Origin: Echinicola salinicaeni
GTDB lineage: Bacteria; Bacteroidota; Bacteroidia; Cytophagales; Cyclobacteriaceae
Assembly: GCF_014280965.1 (NCBI RefSeq)
Contig: NZ_JACODZ010000006.1
Span: 372,001 to 436,000, forward strand
DNA: 64,000 bases
Direction of reading: 5' to 3'
Part shown: positions 25,203-33,956 of the stretch, piece by piece
Layout: each line of letters begins with the position of its first letter
Numbering within the stretch: the stretch's first letter is position 1
Made by a program: the position numbers and the translations under genes
Notes under the pieces: generated by a model
Database searches by the model: none
What the model was told of the DNA's origin: nothing
The model's input: only the letters and a program-made list of their open reading frames with translations

Positions 25203-25754
25203 TTACAAACCTCCTCCAGTTTGTTGTTTAAACTCTTCTAAAGTGGGTAATAACAGGTCCTTTTCAGAAATTATCGGAGAGCCTACCATCCAGTCAATAT
25301 TCAAAGATGGATCATTCCAGATGAGGCCTCCTTCACTCTCTTTATGGTAAAAACTGGAACATTTATAGGAAAAAACGGCATCTTCCAAAACTGAAAATCC
25401 ATGTGCAAATCCTTCTGGAACATATAATAGGTTGTGCTGGGCACTATCTAGGATCACACCATGATACTGGCCAAATGTAGGGGAATCTTTCCTAAGGTCC
25501 ACGGCAACATCATAAACTTTTCCAGTGATAACTCTCACCAACTTGCCTTGGGCATAAGGGGCATGCTGAAAATGCAAACCTCTTACTGTTCCCGCAACTG
25601 AAAATGATTGGTTGTCCTGTACCCATTGGGTGTTGATGCCTTTTTCAGCCAATAAATCTTCCCGGTAAGTTTCCAAGAAATACCCCCTGGCATCATTAAA
25701 AACCTTGGGATAAATTTCATATACATCCTGAATAGGTGTACTTCTAATTTCCAT
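25203..25754 (-). CDS. rfbC: dTDP-4-dehydrorhamnose 3,5-epimerase
   Basis: Third enzyme of dTDP-L-rhamnose synthesis; epimerises carbons 3 and 5 of the keto sugar before reduction. Cupin-fold motifs are all seen: VFNDARGYFLETYR, NQSFSVAGTVRGLHFQ with the catalytic histidine, KLVRVITGKVYDVAVDLRKDSPTFG, YVPEGFAHGFSVLED, and FSYKCSSFYHKESEGGLIWNDPSL. I choose the ATG at 25754 (MEIRSTPIQ, 183 residues), the usual N-terminus; an in-frame ATG at 25769 is possible. The companion genes rfbA, rfbB and rfbD are not adjacent, so the pathway is split. It is the first gene of the operon leading to the PHP phosphatase and the epimerase. Confidence 0.95.
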   Translation of the reverse strand: MEIRSTPIQDVYEIYPKVFNDARGYFLETYREDLLAEKGINTQWVQDNQSFSVAGTVRGLHFQHAPYAQGKLVRVITGKVYDVAVDLRKDSPTFGQYHGVILDSAQHNLLYVPEGFAHGFSVLEDAVFSYKCSSFYHKESEGGLIWNDPSLNIDWMVGSPIISEKDLLLPTLEEFKQQTGGGL

Positions 25755-25989
25755 GTTTAAAATCGTCAATTAACTTTAGCAAGCTGTAAATTTCCATTCT
25801 TTCCCTTTAGCAGACTAATTTTATACAAAATAATTTAGAGATTTGTCGGGAATGGAAATGTGTTTTCCGTTGTTATACATCCCCTAGGAGTATAATGTCT
25901 AACTATTTTAAAGCGTATTGCTTTTAAATGGTTCGCGTAAATGTTAAATTATTATACATAATATTGCAGTACAGATTTAAACATTCTGA

Positions 25990-27270
25990 ATGAGTAAATA
26001 TACAAGAAAATTAAAAAAGCTAATAGAAACCGCTCCTGTGGAGGAAACGGCCGTATTGGTTGCTTTGATCAGACAAAGCCAATCAGAGCAAGAAGTAGAG
26101 GAACATTTGGATGAATTGGCCTTTTTGACAGAGACATTGGGTGTCAAGGAGGTGCACCGATTTACTCAACGTTTGGAAAAACCAGATGTCAGGAGTTTCG
26201 TGGGATCAGGTAAGTTGGAAGAAATCCAGGCTTATATTAAGCACTTTGATGTGGACATGGTGATTTTTGATGATGACCTATCACCTTCTCAAATGAGAAA
26301 TTTGGAAAATGAGCTTAAGGTGAAGGTATATGACCGGTCCTTGCTCATTCTTGATATATTCTTAAATAGGGCCCAGACTGCTCAGGCAAAGACCCAAGTA
26401 GAATTGGCTCGATTCCAATATTTGTTGCCGAGACTTACCAGGATGTGGACACACTTGGAACGTCAGCGTGGTGGTACAGCTACTAGGGGTGGTGCCGGTG
26501 AGAAAGAGATTGAGACGGATAAAAGGATGATCCGTAACCAGATCACCTTGCTCAAAGAAAAGTTAAGGAAAATAGAAAAGCAGGGTGAGACCCAGCGAAA
26601 GGGCAGGAAAGGAATAGTTCGTGTGGCGTTGGTTGGATATACCAATGTGGGTAAAAGTACCCTGATGAATTTGGTGACGAAGTCTGAAGTCTTGGCAGAA
26701 AATAAACTCTTTGCGACGGTGGACTCGACTGTTCGAAAAGTAGTGCTGGACCAAATACCATTTTTGCTTTCTGATACAGTAGGTTTCATCCGTAAACTCC
26801 CTACGCACCTCATTGAATCCTTTAAATCTACCTTGATGGAAATTAAGGAGGCTGATGTATTGGTGCATGTAGTGGATATTTCCCATCCGAGTTTCGAAGA
26901 TCATATCGCAGTGGTTAACCAAACGCTCAATGAATTGGGCGCTGGAGATAAGCCTATCTTGCTGGTATTTAATAAAGTGGATTTAGTGCCGAAGATGCCT
27001 TCTGAGGAAGAATTGATGCATATGACTGAGTTGGAAGTGGAGGAAGCCAATTTCCTTGATCTGGAGAAGCTTAAAAAAGTTTATGCTAAAAAAACAGGGA
27101 TTGAACCTGTGTTTATGGCTGCCCAGGATGGTACCAATATTGAAGGTTTTAGAAAATCCTTGACTGAGGAAGTGAAAAAGCAGCATCTAAGAATTTATCC
27201 TCATTATTTAGCTGCGGAAACCTATGATCTTTCACAGTTTGAAGACCTTGAGGAAGGTGATGAAAACTAA
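25990..27270 (+). CDS. hflX: GTPase HflX
   Basis: Ribosome-associated GTPase that can split stalled 70S ribosomes. 426 residues with the HflX N-terminal domain (about 20-190; HRFTQRLEKPDVRSFVGSGK, VYDRSLLILDIFLNRAQTAQ and QVELARFQYLLPRL), then the GTPase domain with VALVGYTNVGKSTLMNL (G1), DTVGFIRKLP (G3) and LVFNKVDLV (G4). Length and order match the family. It is divergent from rfbC across 220 bases. Its stop codon falls inside the left arm of the terminator that follows. Confidence 0.96.
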   Translation: MSKYTRKLKKLIETAPVEETAVLVALIRQSQSEQEVEEHLDELAFLTETLGVKEVHRFTQRLEKPDVRSFVGSGKLEEIQAYIKHFDVDMVIFDDDLSPSQMRNLENELKVKVYDRSLLILDIFLNRAQTAQAKTQVELARFQYLLPRLTRMWTHLERQRGGTATRGGAGEKEIETDKRMIRNQITLLKEKLRKIEKQGETQRKGRKGIVRVALVGYTNVGKSTLMNLVTKSEVLAENKLFATVDSTVRKVVLDQIPFLLSDTVGFIRKLPTHLIESFKSTLMEIKEADVLVHVVDISHPSFEDHIAVVNQTLNELGAGDKPILLVFNKVDLVPKMPSEEELMHMTELEVEEANFLDLEKLKKVYAKKTGIEPVFMAAQDGTNIEGFRKSLTEEVKKQHLRIYPHYLAAETYDLSQFEDLEEGDEN

Positions 27271-27296
27271 TGCCTCAAAGGCATTAGTTTTCTATT
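27262..27296 (+). terminator. Terminator overlapping the hflX stop codon
   Basis: A perfect 13-bp stem GAAAACTAATGCC / GGCATTAGTTTTC with loop TCAAA, followed by TATTTT. The TAA stop codon (27268-27270) is inside the left arm. Confidence 0.85.
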
Positions 27297-27355
27297 TTGA
27301 TGAATTACTTTTTCAATAATTTGACTTTAGATAAACTTCGATTGTTCAAAATGGT

Positions 27356-28042
27356 ATGAGGAAATTGTTTCGATTTTTATTTAAGATCATACTTTGGTTT
27401 TTTATTCTATCCATGGGCTTGACGGTGGCCTACCGCTTTGTTCCGATTTATATCACTCCGTTGATGGTCATTAGGCTAGTTGAGCAGTCCAAAGATGAAG
27501 AAAGGGAGATGAAACTTGAGAAGACTTGGGTGCCTATTGGAGAAATATCCAAGCACATGGCTCAGGCAGTAGTGGCTTCGGAGGATCAGAAATTTCTGGA
27601 GCATTCAGGTTTTGATATGGAGGCCATTCGGGAAGCATTAAAAGATAATGAATCGGGGAAACGGCTTAGAGGAGGCAGTACCATTTCCAACCAAACTGCA
27701 AAAAATGTTTTTCTATGGCCTGGGAGAAATTATCTGAGAAAGGGATTGGAGGCCTATTTTACAGTTTTGATAGAACTCATTTGGTCCAAGGAGCGAATTA
27801 TAGAAGTCTACCTCAACGTTATTGAAGTCGGTGATGGGATTTATGGTGTGGAAGCTGCTTCTCAAAAATTCTATCAAAAGCCAGCTGCCAATCTCAGTAG
27901 AAACCAAGCAGCCATGATCGCAGCAATTTTGCCCAATCCTCTGCTTTGGTCCCCTGCTCGACCTACTGCCTATAATTATAAGAGACAATCTTGGATACTA
28001 AGAAATATGAATAATTTGAAGCCAGTTGGTTTTGGTAAATAG
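27356..28042 (+). CDS. mtgA: Monofunctional biosynthetic peptidoglycan transglycosylase
   Basis: Glycosyltransferase family 51 enzyme that polymerises lipid II glycan chains without a transpeptidase domain. The 228 residues hold one N-terminal membrane anchor (about 8-28) and the GT51 domain: VVASEDQKFLEHSGFD with the catalytic glutamate, GGSTISNQTAKNVFLWPGR, and LIELIWSKERIIEVYLNVIEVGDGIYG. It acts at the outer face of the inner membrane. It is a single gene, convergent with recF. Confidence 0.95.
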   Translation: MRKLFRFLFKIILWFFILSMGLTVAYRFVPIYITPLMVIRLVEQSKDEEREMKLEKTWVPIGEISKHMAQAVVASEDQKFLEHSGFDMEAIREALKDNESGKRLRGGSTISNQTAKNVFLWPGRNYLRKGLEAYFTVLIELIWSKERIIEVYLNVIEVGDGIYGVEAASQKFYQKPAANLSRNQAAMIAAILPNPLLWSPARPTAYNYKRQSWILRNMNNLKPVGFGK

Positions 28043-28046
28043 CAGG

Positions 28047-28065
28047 CTAGCGTTTTAAACGCTAG
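28047..28065. repeat. Short perfect inverted repeat downstream of mtgA
   Basis: CTAGCGTTT and AAACGCTAG, exact reverse complements around a single T, five bases after the mtgA stop. No T run follows, so it is not a standard terminator, but it may mark the mRNA 3' end. Confidence 0.5.
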
Positions 28066-28258
28066 ATGTAAGACATAAGGCGGTCTAAGGTTTTTATTCT
28101 GGTGTTTTACCCTTTCTTTCATAGAGTTGTTGGCTGTGGATAGAGCAAGAAAAGAGCTGAAAGCTCAGGTTTTACCGTCACACAGGAAAGCTGTCACGAC
28201 AATATAGAGATAGGGGTTAAATATCAACTACAAAGCGAAGGTTAAAAATGTTATGTCT

Positions 28259-29377
28259 TTAATCTGGCGTCTTTTGTCTTATTTCGACGTTTCCTTCTTC
28301 AATATCAAAATAGGTAATATCAGCGTCAATAGCTTTCAGGATGTTTTTGGTGCGTTCTGGTCTGGCATCAGTGATAAACAGCTGGCCAAACTCATGGTTG
28401 GCCACCAATTCCATCATTTTACTGATCCGATAATCGTCTAACTTGTCAAAAATATCATCCAGAAGCAAGATAGGCTTGGTTTCAGTTTCCGATTTGAAAA
28501 TTTGAAACTGGGCCAGTTTTAATGCAATAAGAAAAGATTTTTGTTGGCCTTGGGAGCCAAATTTTTTCAGGGGATATTCGTCGATCTCAAATACAAAATC
28601 ATCTTTGTGGATGCCCACATTAGTACGTTTTAGTATGAGATCCTTCTGGAGGCTATTATAATAATGAGCCTCAAAACTTTCTTTTGCGCATTGGCTTTCA
28701 TAACGAATCTCTATGGATTCTCGTTGTCCGGAAATTTCCGCATAATGATGCAGTAATAGCGGCTTGAAGCGCTGTATAAAAGCTTTCCGCTCTTCATAAA
28801 TCCATTTGGATAAACTGATCAGCTCCAAATCATAAGGTTCCAAGATACTTTTGTCCCAATTCCTTTGGTCGGCCAATTGTTTGATCAGGGCATTTCTTTG
28901 CTTTAGGAAATGCTGGTAGCGGACCAGTTTGGAAAGGTAGTTTTTGTCTAACTGGGACAGTATACTATCGAAGAATTTCCTCCTTTCTTCACTTCCTTCT
29001 TTGATCAAAGCAGTATCATCAGGAGCGATTAGGACAACTGGTAGCAAGCCAATATGCTCGCTCATTTTATCATAGGCTTTGCCATTATTGAGGATTTGCT
29101 TTTTCTTTTTTGCCTCTAGGATGCATTGGATCTCTATGGGCTTTCCTGTTTTCTCGAATGAGCCCTTCATGGAGAAAAAGCCTTGCTCATGTTGGATGTT
29201 TTGGGCGTCCACGGCATTGAAGGCACTTTTTGTCAGGCAAAGGTAGTGGATAGCATCCAGTAGATTGGTTTTTCCACTGCCATTAATGCCCAGAAAACAG
29301 TTTATTTCCTCTGAAAAAGTCACTTTCGCCTTTTTGTAGTTCTTGAATTGAATCAACTGAAGGCTTTTAAGGTGCAT
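28259..29377 (-). CDS. recF: DNA replication/repair protein RecF
   Basis: SMC-like ATPase that helps RecO/RecR load RecA at gaps. Motifs: Walker A LGINGSGKTNLLDAIHYL near residue 40, QKSFLIALKLAQF (signature region, with GSQGQQKS), and Walker B KPILLLDDIFDKLDDYR followed by LFITDARPERTK. I choose the ATG at 29377 (MHLKSLQLIQFKNY, 372 residues), the common N-terminus; the frame runs up to 29410. A CAAATGTA box (TACATTTG on the minus strand, 29408-29415) is placed as a -7 promoter element would be. It is not next to dnaA/dnaN, as is usual in this phylum. Confidence 0.95.
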   Translation of the reverse strand: MHLKSLQLIQFKNYKKAKVTFSEEINCFLGINGSGKTNLLDAIHYLCLTKSAFNAVDAQNIQHEQGFFSMKGSFEKTGKPIEIQCILEAKKKKQILNNGKAYDKMSEHIGLLPVVLIAPDDTALIKEGSEERRKFFDSILSQLDKNYLSKLVRYQHFLKQRNALIKQLADQRNWDKSILEPYDLELISLSKWIYEERKAFIQRFKPLLLHHYAEISGQRESIEIRYESQCAKESFEAHYYNSLQKDLILKRTNVGIHKDDFVFEIDEYPLKKFGSQGQQKSFLIALKLAQFQIFKSETETKPILLLDDIFDKLDDYRISKMMELVANHEFGQLFITDARPERTKNILKAIDADITYFDIEEGNVEIRQKTPD

Positions 29378-29673
29378 ATAGAGATGGACTTGATTTGGTT
29401 TAATATACAAATGTAAGGAGAAGGAAGTTTTTTGAAAGTGTTGTTTAGTAATAAGTGCTTATAAGAGTGGATCAATTTGGATTCATTGATTCTGGGGCAC
29501 TTAAAAATTGATAGTGGAAGACTATAGTATTTGCTTGATTCTTGGAAAATACCGAATATGAAATATTTACGTTAGGTTCAAAGGCATTTATATTTATAAT
29601 AAAAGTATGGAACCGGGTTAATTTATAGTAAAGCCAAAGATGAATGAAACTTTAAATCCAGAATAAGCAATAT

Positions 29674-30177
29674 ATGAATGTGTTTTTTAAGAAATGGCAA
29701 GTTAATAGGAAATTAATGATTCTTCTCTTGCTGAATTTGTTTTCCTGTAATGCTAAGGATGAGGAAATCCTCAAAGGAGATTTGGTCTTTAAAATGATTG
29801 ATTTTGCCAGTGCCTACGGTGGGACAGACGAGCAGATTGAAGAGCTAAACAATTATCTATACAGTATTCAAGGGGATGAAAATGCCCAAGACTGGGAATC
29901 AGAAACCCTTAGTTATTTTTCAAAGCTAAAGGAAAATGACCTGTTTGAGTCTCCTTATATTTTTGTTCGTCCCGATCATGATTCAGCAATAGTTACGGTT
30001 TTCTTAAATGAAGAAGAATTTACGAAAGTTAAGGAATACAAGCGATCAAGTTTGATGGCAGAAAGTAAAAAGGTAGAATTGGTTTTGGAAGTGAAGAAAA
30101 TAGACAGCCTTCTGTATTTTTCTGATAATGTCATTGATGTAACAGAAGTTGAAGGGGATACCTATTTTAGTAAGTAG
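29674..30177 (+). CDS. Putative lipoprotein of unknown function (167 aa)
   Basis: The N-terminus is a type II signal peptide: basic start, hydrophobic LMILLLLNLF and lipobox LFSC, giving a lipidated cysteine at about residue 25. The mature part is acidic, without a family I recognise. The middle (FSKLKENDLFESPYIFVRPD) and the C-terminus (KKIDSLLYFSDNVIDVTE) look like an ordinary globular protein. It starts at the ATG at 29674 after a 296-base AT-rich divergent gap from recF in which I see nothing certain. It is followed after 104 bases by the GH43 gene, possibly unrelated. Confidence 0.7.
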   Translation: MNVFFKKWQVNRKLMILLLLNLFSCNAKDEEILKGDLVFKMIDFASAYGGTDEQIEELNNYLYSIQGDENAQDWESETLSYFSKLKENDLFESPYIFVRPDHDSAIVTVFLNEEEFTKVKEYKRSSLMAESKKVELVLEVKKIDSLLYFSDNVIDVTEVEGDTYFSK

Positions 30178-30281
30178 ATGATATGATTTTGAAGATAGCC
30201 CTTTTTAAATGTCAAAAATACACTAAATTTACATCTGATCTTTCGGATCGTTAAATTTACAATGACAAACAAAATAACCTC

Positions 30282-31289
30282 ATGAAGTATTTACATAACA
30301 TTTGCTTAGTCATCGTATTGACCATGGCATTTTGCAACCCCCTATTTTCTCAGGAATTGACATTTGATAATCCCATTGCCGAGCAGCGAGCAGATCCTTG
30401 GGTTTACAAAAATGATGATGGGACTTATTATTTAATTGCTACCGTTCCGGAATATGATCGCATCGTAATCAGAAAAGCTAAAAGCATCGATGGATTAAAG
30501 GCTGCAAGTGAAAAGGAGGTTTGGCACAAGCATGAGCAGGGAGTGATGGGCCATCATATCTGGGCGCCTGAACTACACCGAATTGATGGAAAATGGTATA
30601 TCTATTTTGCCGCAGGAGAAGCCGAGAATATCTGGAATATCAGGATGTGGGCCCTGTCCAATTCTTCTGAGGATCCTACACAGGGTGAGTGGAAAGAAGA
30701 AGGAAGGATCATGACTGATATAGATTCATTTTCTTTGGATGCGACGACATTTGAACATAATGGTAAACGCTATATGATCTGGGCGCAAAACGTGCGAGGT
30801 GGTCAACATGGTACTGGATTGGTGATGTCTGAAATGCAGGATCCTACTATATTAAAAGGTCCTGAGGTGGTTTTGACTGAACCGGAGTTTGACTGGGAAA
30901 GAGTAAAATATAATGTCAATGAAGGGCCTGCTGTTATTAAAAGAAACGGAAAAATCTTTGTGACATATTCGGCAAGTGCCACCAATGATAATTATTGCAT
31001 GGGCTTATTGTGGATAGACGAAGAGGCCGATTTACTGGATATTAATAATTGGAATAAATCTCCGGGGCCGGTTTTTTATACTAATGAAGAAGTAAAAAGG
31101 TATGGGCCGGGTCATAATTCCTTTACCACTGCTGAAGATGGTGAAACGGTAGTCATGATATACCACGCTCGTGACTATAAAGAAATTCAGGGGCCTGAAT
31201 TACAAGATCCTAATAGGGCCACTAGGGCCCGTGTTATTGGCTGGACAGAAAGTGGTTTTCCAGATTTTATGCAGAAAATGGATGATTAG
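30282..31289 (+). CDS. Glycoside hydrolase family 43 protein, secreted
   Basis: A five-bladed beta-propeller hydrolase acting on arabinose- or xylose-containing polysaccharides, exported by a Sec signal peptide (about residues 1-24, cut near FSQE). The three GH43 acidic residues are seen in order: the aspartate of RADPWVYK (catalytic base), the aspartate of SLDATTFEHNG (pKa modulator) and the glutamate of YNVNEGPAVIKRNG (catalytic acid). IWAPELHRIDGKWYIYFAAG is also typical. Length 335 is a single GH43 domain with no carbohydrate-binding module. There is no SusC/SusD pair nearby, so it is not part of a typical polysaccharide utilisation locus in this window. Whether it is an arabinofuranosidase, arabinanase or xylosidase cannot be decided. 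Confidence 0.92.
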   Translation: MKYLHNICLVIVLTMAFCNPLFSQELTFDNPIAEQRADPWVYKNDDGTYYLIATVPEYDRIVIRKAKSIDGLKAASEKEVWHKHEQGVMGHHIWAPELHRIDGKWYIYFAAGEAENIWNIRMWALSNSSEDPTQGEWKEEGRIMTDIDSFSLDATTFEHNGKRYMIWAQNVRGGQHGTGLVMSEMQDPTILKGPEVVLTEPEFDWERVKYNVNEGPAVIKRNGKIFVTYSASATNDNYCMGLLWIDEEADLLDINNWNKSPGPVFYTNEEVKRYGPGHNSFTTAEDGETVVMIYHARDYKEIQGPELQDPNRATRARVIGWTESGFPDFMQKMDD

Positions 31290-31409
31290 CTTAAATCGAT
31301 GGTTCCTTAAATAAGTTTCATAATATCATGGGCTATATGGTTTTTGAGGATGATGGCTTTGAAAAGGGCTTCATATTTACCCTTTTCCTATTTCAGAATC
31401 ATAAAAGAC

Positions 31410-31441
31410 TTTGTTAATCAATGAATACTTATTTATATTTG
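31410..31441 (+). promoter_or_regulatory. Bacteroidota-type promoter upstream of pdhA
   Basis: TTTG (31410-31413), a 20-base spacer, then TATATTTG (31434-31441), matching the TTTG / TAnnTTTG promoter consensus of this phylum. The element ends 34 bases before the pdhA ATG. Confidence 0.7.
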
Positions 31442-31475
31442 AGCCCCGAAAAATGCATATTTTATAAATAACGAT

Positions 31476-32498
31476 ATGGCGAAAAAGAGTTCGACAACCA
31501 CTAAATCCAAAGTAAAATACTCCAAAGATACCTATGCTTACTGGTATGAGAGCATGTTGCTCATGAGGAGGTTTGAAGAAAAGGCTGGTCAATTGTACGG
31601 CCAACAAAAAATCAGAGGTTTTTGTCACTTATATATAGGACAAGAAGCTTGTGCAGCTGGCGCGATTACAGCCCTTGAAAAAGACGATAAGTGGATTACT
31701 GCTTACCGTGATCATGCTCATCCGCTAGGGTTGGGTACTGACCCAGGAGCAGTAATGGCAGAGCTTTTTGGTAAGGCTACCGGTACGACCAAAGGTAAAG
31801 GTGGTTCTATGCACATCTTCGATAAAGAAAGAAACTTTATGGGAGGTCATGGTATTGTGGGTGCTCAGGTACCTATGGGCCTTGGAATCGGATTTGCAGA
31901 AAAATACAAAGGAACCAAAAATCTATGTATCTGTCATATGGGTGATGGTGCCGTTAGACAAGGTGCGGTTCACGAGGCATTTAACTTGGCCATGCTTTAT
32001 AAAACTCCCGTAATCTTTGTAATTGAAAACAATGGTTATGCTATGGGTACTTCTGTGAAGCGTTCTTCCAATGTAGATGACCTTTCTACCATTGGCGAAT
32101 CATACGATATGCCTTCTTTTGCTGTTGATGGAATGAATGTAGAAGCTGTCCATGAGGCGGTTTCTGAGGCAGCTGAAAGAGCGAGAAAAGGAGATGGCCC
32201 TACCCTATTGGAATTTAGAACTTACCGATATAAAGGTCATTCCATGTCGGATCCTCAGAAATACAGGACCCGTGAAGAAGTGGAATCATATAAGGCGAAG
32301 GATCCAGTTGAGCAGGTTAAGCAGACCATCATTGATAATTCAATCCTTTCTGAAGATGAGATCAAGGAAATTGATGCAAGGGTGAAAAAGCAAGTAGCTG
32401 ATGCAGTTAAATTTGCTGAAGAATCTCCATGGCCTGACGGACAAAAAGCATTTGAGGATGTTTATATGCAAGAGGATTATCCTTTTGTAATGGAATAA
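31476..32498 (+). CDS. pdhA: Pyruvate dehydrogenase E1 component, alpha subunit
   Basis: Thiamine-diphosphate-dependent subunit that decarboxylates pyruvate at the entry to acetyl-CoA. The 340 residues show YESMLLMRRFEEKAGQLYG, FCHLYIGQEACAAGA, YRDHAHPLGLG, GKGGSMHIFD, the cofactor motif MGDGAVRQGAVHEAF ending in FVIENNGYAMGTSV, and the conserved YRYKGHSMSDPQKYRTREE loop with regulatory-type serine positions. The beta subunit and E2 are not adjacent; the next genes are a TPR protein and ribH, so subunits must be encoded elsewhere. It has its own promoter and terminator and is probably monocistronic. Confidence 0.95.
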   Translation: MAKKSSTTTKSKVKYSKDTYAYWYESMLLMRRFEEKAGQLYGQQKIRGFCHLYIGQEACAAGAITALEKDDKWITAYRDHAHPLGLGTDPGAVMAELFGKATGTTKGKGGSMHIFDKERNFMGGHGIVGAQVPMGLGIGFAEKYKGTKNLCICHMGDGAVRQGAVHEAFNLAMLYKTPVIFVIENNGYAMGTSVKRSSNVDDLSTIGESYDMPSFAVDGMNVEAVHEAVSEAAERARKGDGPTLLEFRTYRYKGHSMSDPQKYRTREEVESYKAKDPVEQVKQTIIDNSILSEDEIKEIDARVKKQVADAVKFAEESPWPDGQKAFEDVYMQEDYPFVME

Positions 32499-32512
32499 AC
32501 TTAGGTACAATT

Positions 32513-32564
32513 AAAAAGTCAGCCTATAGCGTGAATTATTTGATTCGTTTGGCTGACTTTTTTT
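32513..32564 (+). terminator. Terminator after pdhA
   Basis: AAAAAGTCAGCC pairs with GGCTGACTTTTT (12 bp) around a 26-base loop that has a small inner GAAT/ATTC stem; T run follows. It lies 15 bases after the pdhA stop. Confidence 0.85.
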
Positions 32565-32571
32565 ATGATAG

Positions 32572-32601
32572 TTTGCGAATAAACTAAAACCGTTATATTT
32601 G
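32572..32601 (+). promoter_or_regulatory. Bacteroidota-type promoter for the YfgM-like TPR gene
   Basis: TTTG (32572-32575), an 18-base spacer and TATATTTG (32594-32601), ending 19 bases before the ATG at 32621. It directly follows the pdhA terminator, supporting a separate transcription unit. Confidence 0.75.
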
Positions 32602-32620
32602 CGACTGAAATTTTATAAAA

Positions 32621-33337
32621 ATGGTTAAGAAAGAGATAAAAAACGGGCCGACTCAAGAAGAACATAATGAGCTACTTGAAAACCCAGAAGCGATTGCTGA
32701 AAGTTTAGGTAGAGGAGAGGTTTTCTTGAAAAAGAATTCTCGATTGGTAGGAGGAATACTTATTGCAGGGATCATAGTGATCGCAGGTATTTTGTATTTC
32801 CAATTCAACAACGCCAATAAAGATAAAGAAGCTCAAGGAGAGATGTTCCAAGCGGTTTATTACTTTGAGCAGGACAGCTTGGATTTTGCTTTGAACGGAG
32901 ACGGGGTTAATGATGGCTTTTTGAAAATCATAGATGAGTATAGCGGTACCAATGCGGCTAATTTGGCGCAGTTTTATACGGGATCTATCTATCTTCAAAA
33001 TGGGGAGTTCCAAAAAGCAGTGGATCATCTTGAAGAATTTTCATCTGAAGATTTCTTTGTGCAGGCCAAAGCTTATTCCTTATTGGGAGATGCTTATGTT
33101 GAGTTAGATAATATTAACAGTGCTATCACAGCTTATGAGAAAGCCGTTTCTTATAAAGAGAACAAGTTTTTTACGCCTATTTACTTGAACAAATTGGCTA
33201 TTGCTTACGAAGCAGCAGGTCAGCTAGAAAAGGCTATAGGTGCTTATGGGGAAATTGAAAACAACTACCCAGAATCATACGAATACACATTGGCACGAAA
33301 GCATAAGGCTCGTTTAGAGGGTCTTGCTTCAAATTAA
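32621..33337 (+). CDS. Membrane-anchored TPR protein (YfgM-like)
   Basis: 238 residues: a cytoplasmic charged N-terminus (about 1-43), one membrane segment (LVGGILIAGIIVIAGILYF, about 43-62) and a periplasmic region with TPR-like repeats, for example AKAYSLLGDAYVELDNINSA and IYLNKLAIAYEAAGQLEKA. The layout matches YfgM/YfgC-type proteins that aid folding of exported proteins near the SecYEG-PpiD complex; a PpiD homologue is encoded at 54137 of this window. Function is inferred from shape only. It has its own promoter and a clear terminator. Confidence 0.82.
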   Translation: MVKKEIKNGPTQEEHNELLENPEAIAESLGRGEVFLKKNSRLVGGILIAGIIVIAGILYFQFNNANKDKEAQGEMFQAVYYFEQDSLDFALNGDGVNDGFLKIIDEYSGTNAANLAQFYTGSIYLQNGEFQKAVDHLEEFSSEDFFVQAKAYSLLGDAYVELDNINSAITAYEKAVSYKENKFFTPIYLNKLAIAYEAAGQLEKAIGAYGEIENNYPESYEYTLARKHKARLEGLASN

Positions 33338-33364
33338 TGCCTATAGAATAACAGCATATTGAAG

Positions 33365-33393
33365 AGTAAGGCCCAAAAGGTCTTACTTTTTTT
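33365..33393 (+). terminator. Terminator after the YfgM-like gene
   Basis: AGTAAGGCC / GGTCTTACT stem (9 bp, one G-T pair) with loop CAAAA and a run of T, 28 bases after the stop. Confidence 0.85.
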
Positions 33394-33434
33394 GTGTTTA
33401 TATATTTTAAGAATAAGCTTAATTATAAATAAAG

Positions 33435-33911
33435 ATGGCAACTTCACTTAAAAACTTAAGCCAACATTCTGGCAAAAATATCCAGGACATCAGTGATAAA
33501 AGATTTGGCATTGTCGTTTCTGAATGGAACGAGGAGGTAACTGAGTCACTATATGAAGGTGCAATAGAGACGTTGAGGTCTCATGGTGCCAAAAAAGAAA
33601 ATATCTATAGAAAGAATGTTCCGGGTTCTTTTGAGCTGACACTGGGCGCACAGTGGTTGGCAGAGGTGGAAGAAATTGATGCGGTGATCTGCTTGGGTTG
33701 TGTGATCCAAGGAGAAACGAAGCATTTTGATTTCATCTGTGATGCTGTAGCTCATGGCATCACTAATGTTGGATTGAAGTTTAATAAACCTGTGATCTTT
33801 GGGGTTCTGACTCCCAATACCCATCAGCAAGCCTTGGACAGGGCAGGCGGAAAGCATGGAAACAAAGGTGATGAAGCAGCCATTACAGCTATAAAAATGC
33901 TAGGCTTCTAA
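33435..33911 (+). CDS. ribH: 6,7-dimethyl-8-ribityllumazine synthase
   Basis: Penultimate enzyme of riboflavin synthesis; joins 5-amino-6-ribitylaminouracil with dihydroxybutanone phosphate. The 158 residues contain IVVSEWNEEVTESLYEGA, VPGSFELTLGAQWLA, VICLGCVIQGETKHFDFI (phosphate loop and catalytic histidine region), PVIFGVLTPNTHQQALDRAGGKHGNKGDEAA. It is single in context, between two unrelated genes, so the rib genes of this organism are dispersed. I see no FMN riboswitch ahead of it. Confidence 0.97.
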   Translation: MATSLKNLSQHSGKNIQDISDKRFGIVVSEWNEEVTESLYEGAIETLRSHGAKKENIYRKNVPGSFELTLGAQWLAEVEEIDAVICLGCVIQGETKHFDFICDAVAHGITNVGLKFNKPVIFGVLTPNTHQQALDRAGGKHGNKGDEAAITAIKMLGF

Positions 33912-33956
33912 AATTCCAGTAACAAAACAAACCATTAACATACATCAACTACTCCT

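Noticed and set aside
28066-28258. Possible small RNA or gene remnant between mtgA and recF
   Set aside because: No frame, repeat, promoter or terminator consistent with one; sequence looks like ordinary spacer.
30282-31289. GH43 gene as part of a polysaccharide utilisation locus
   Set aside because: No SusC/SusD pair, sensor-regulator or other hydrolase is adjacent.
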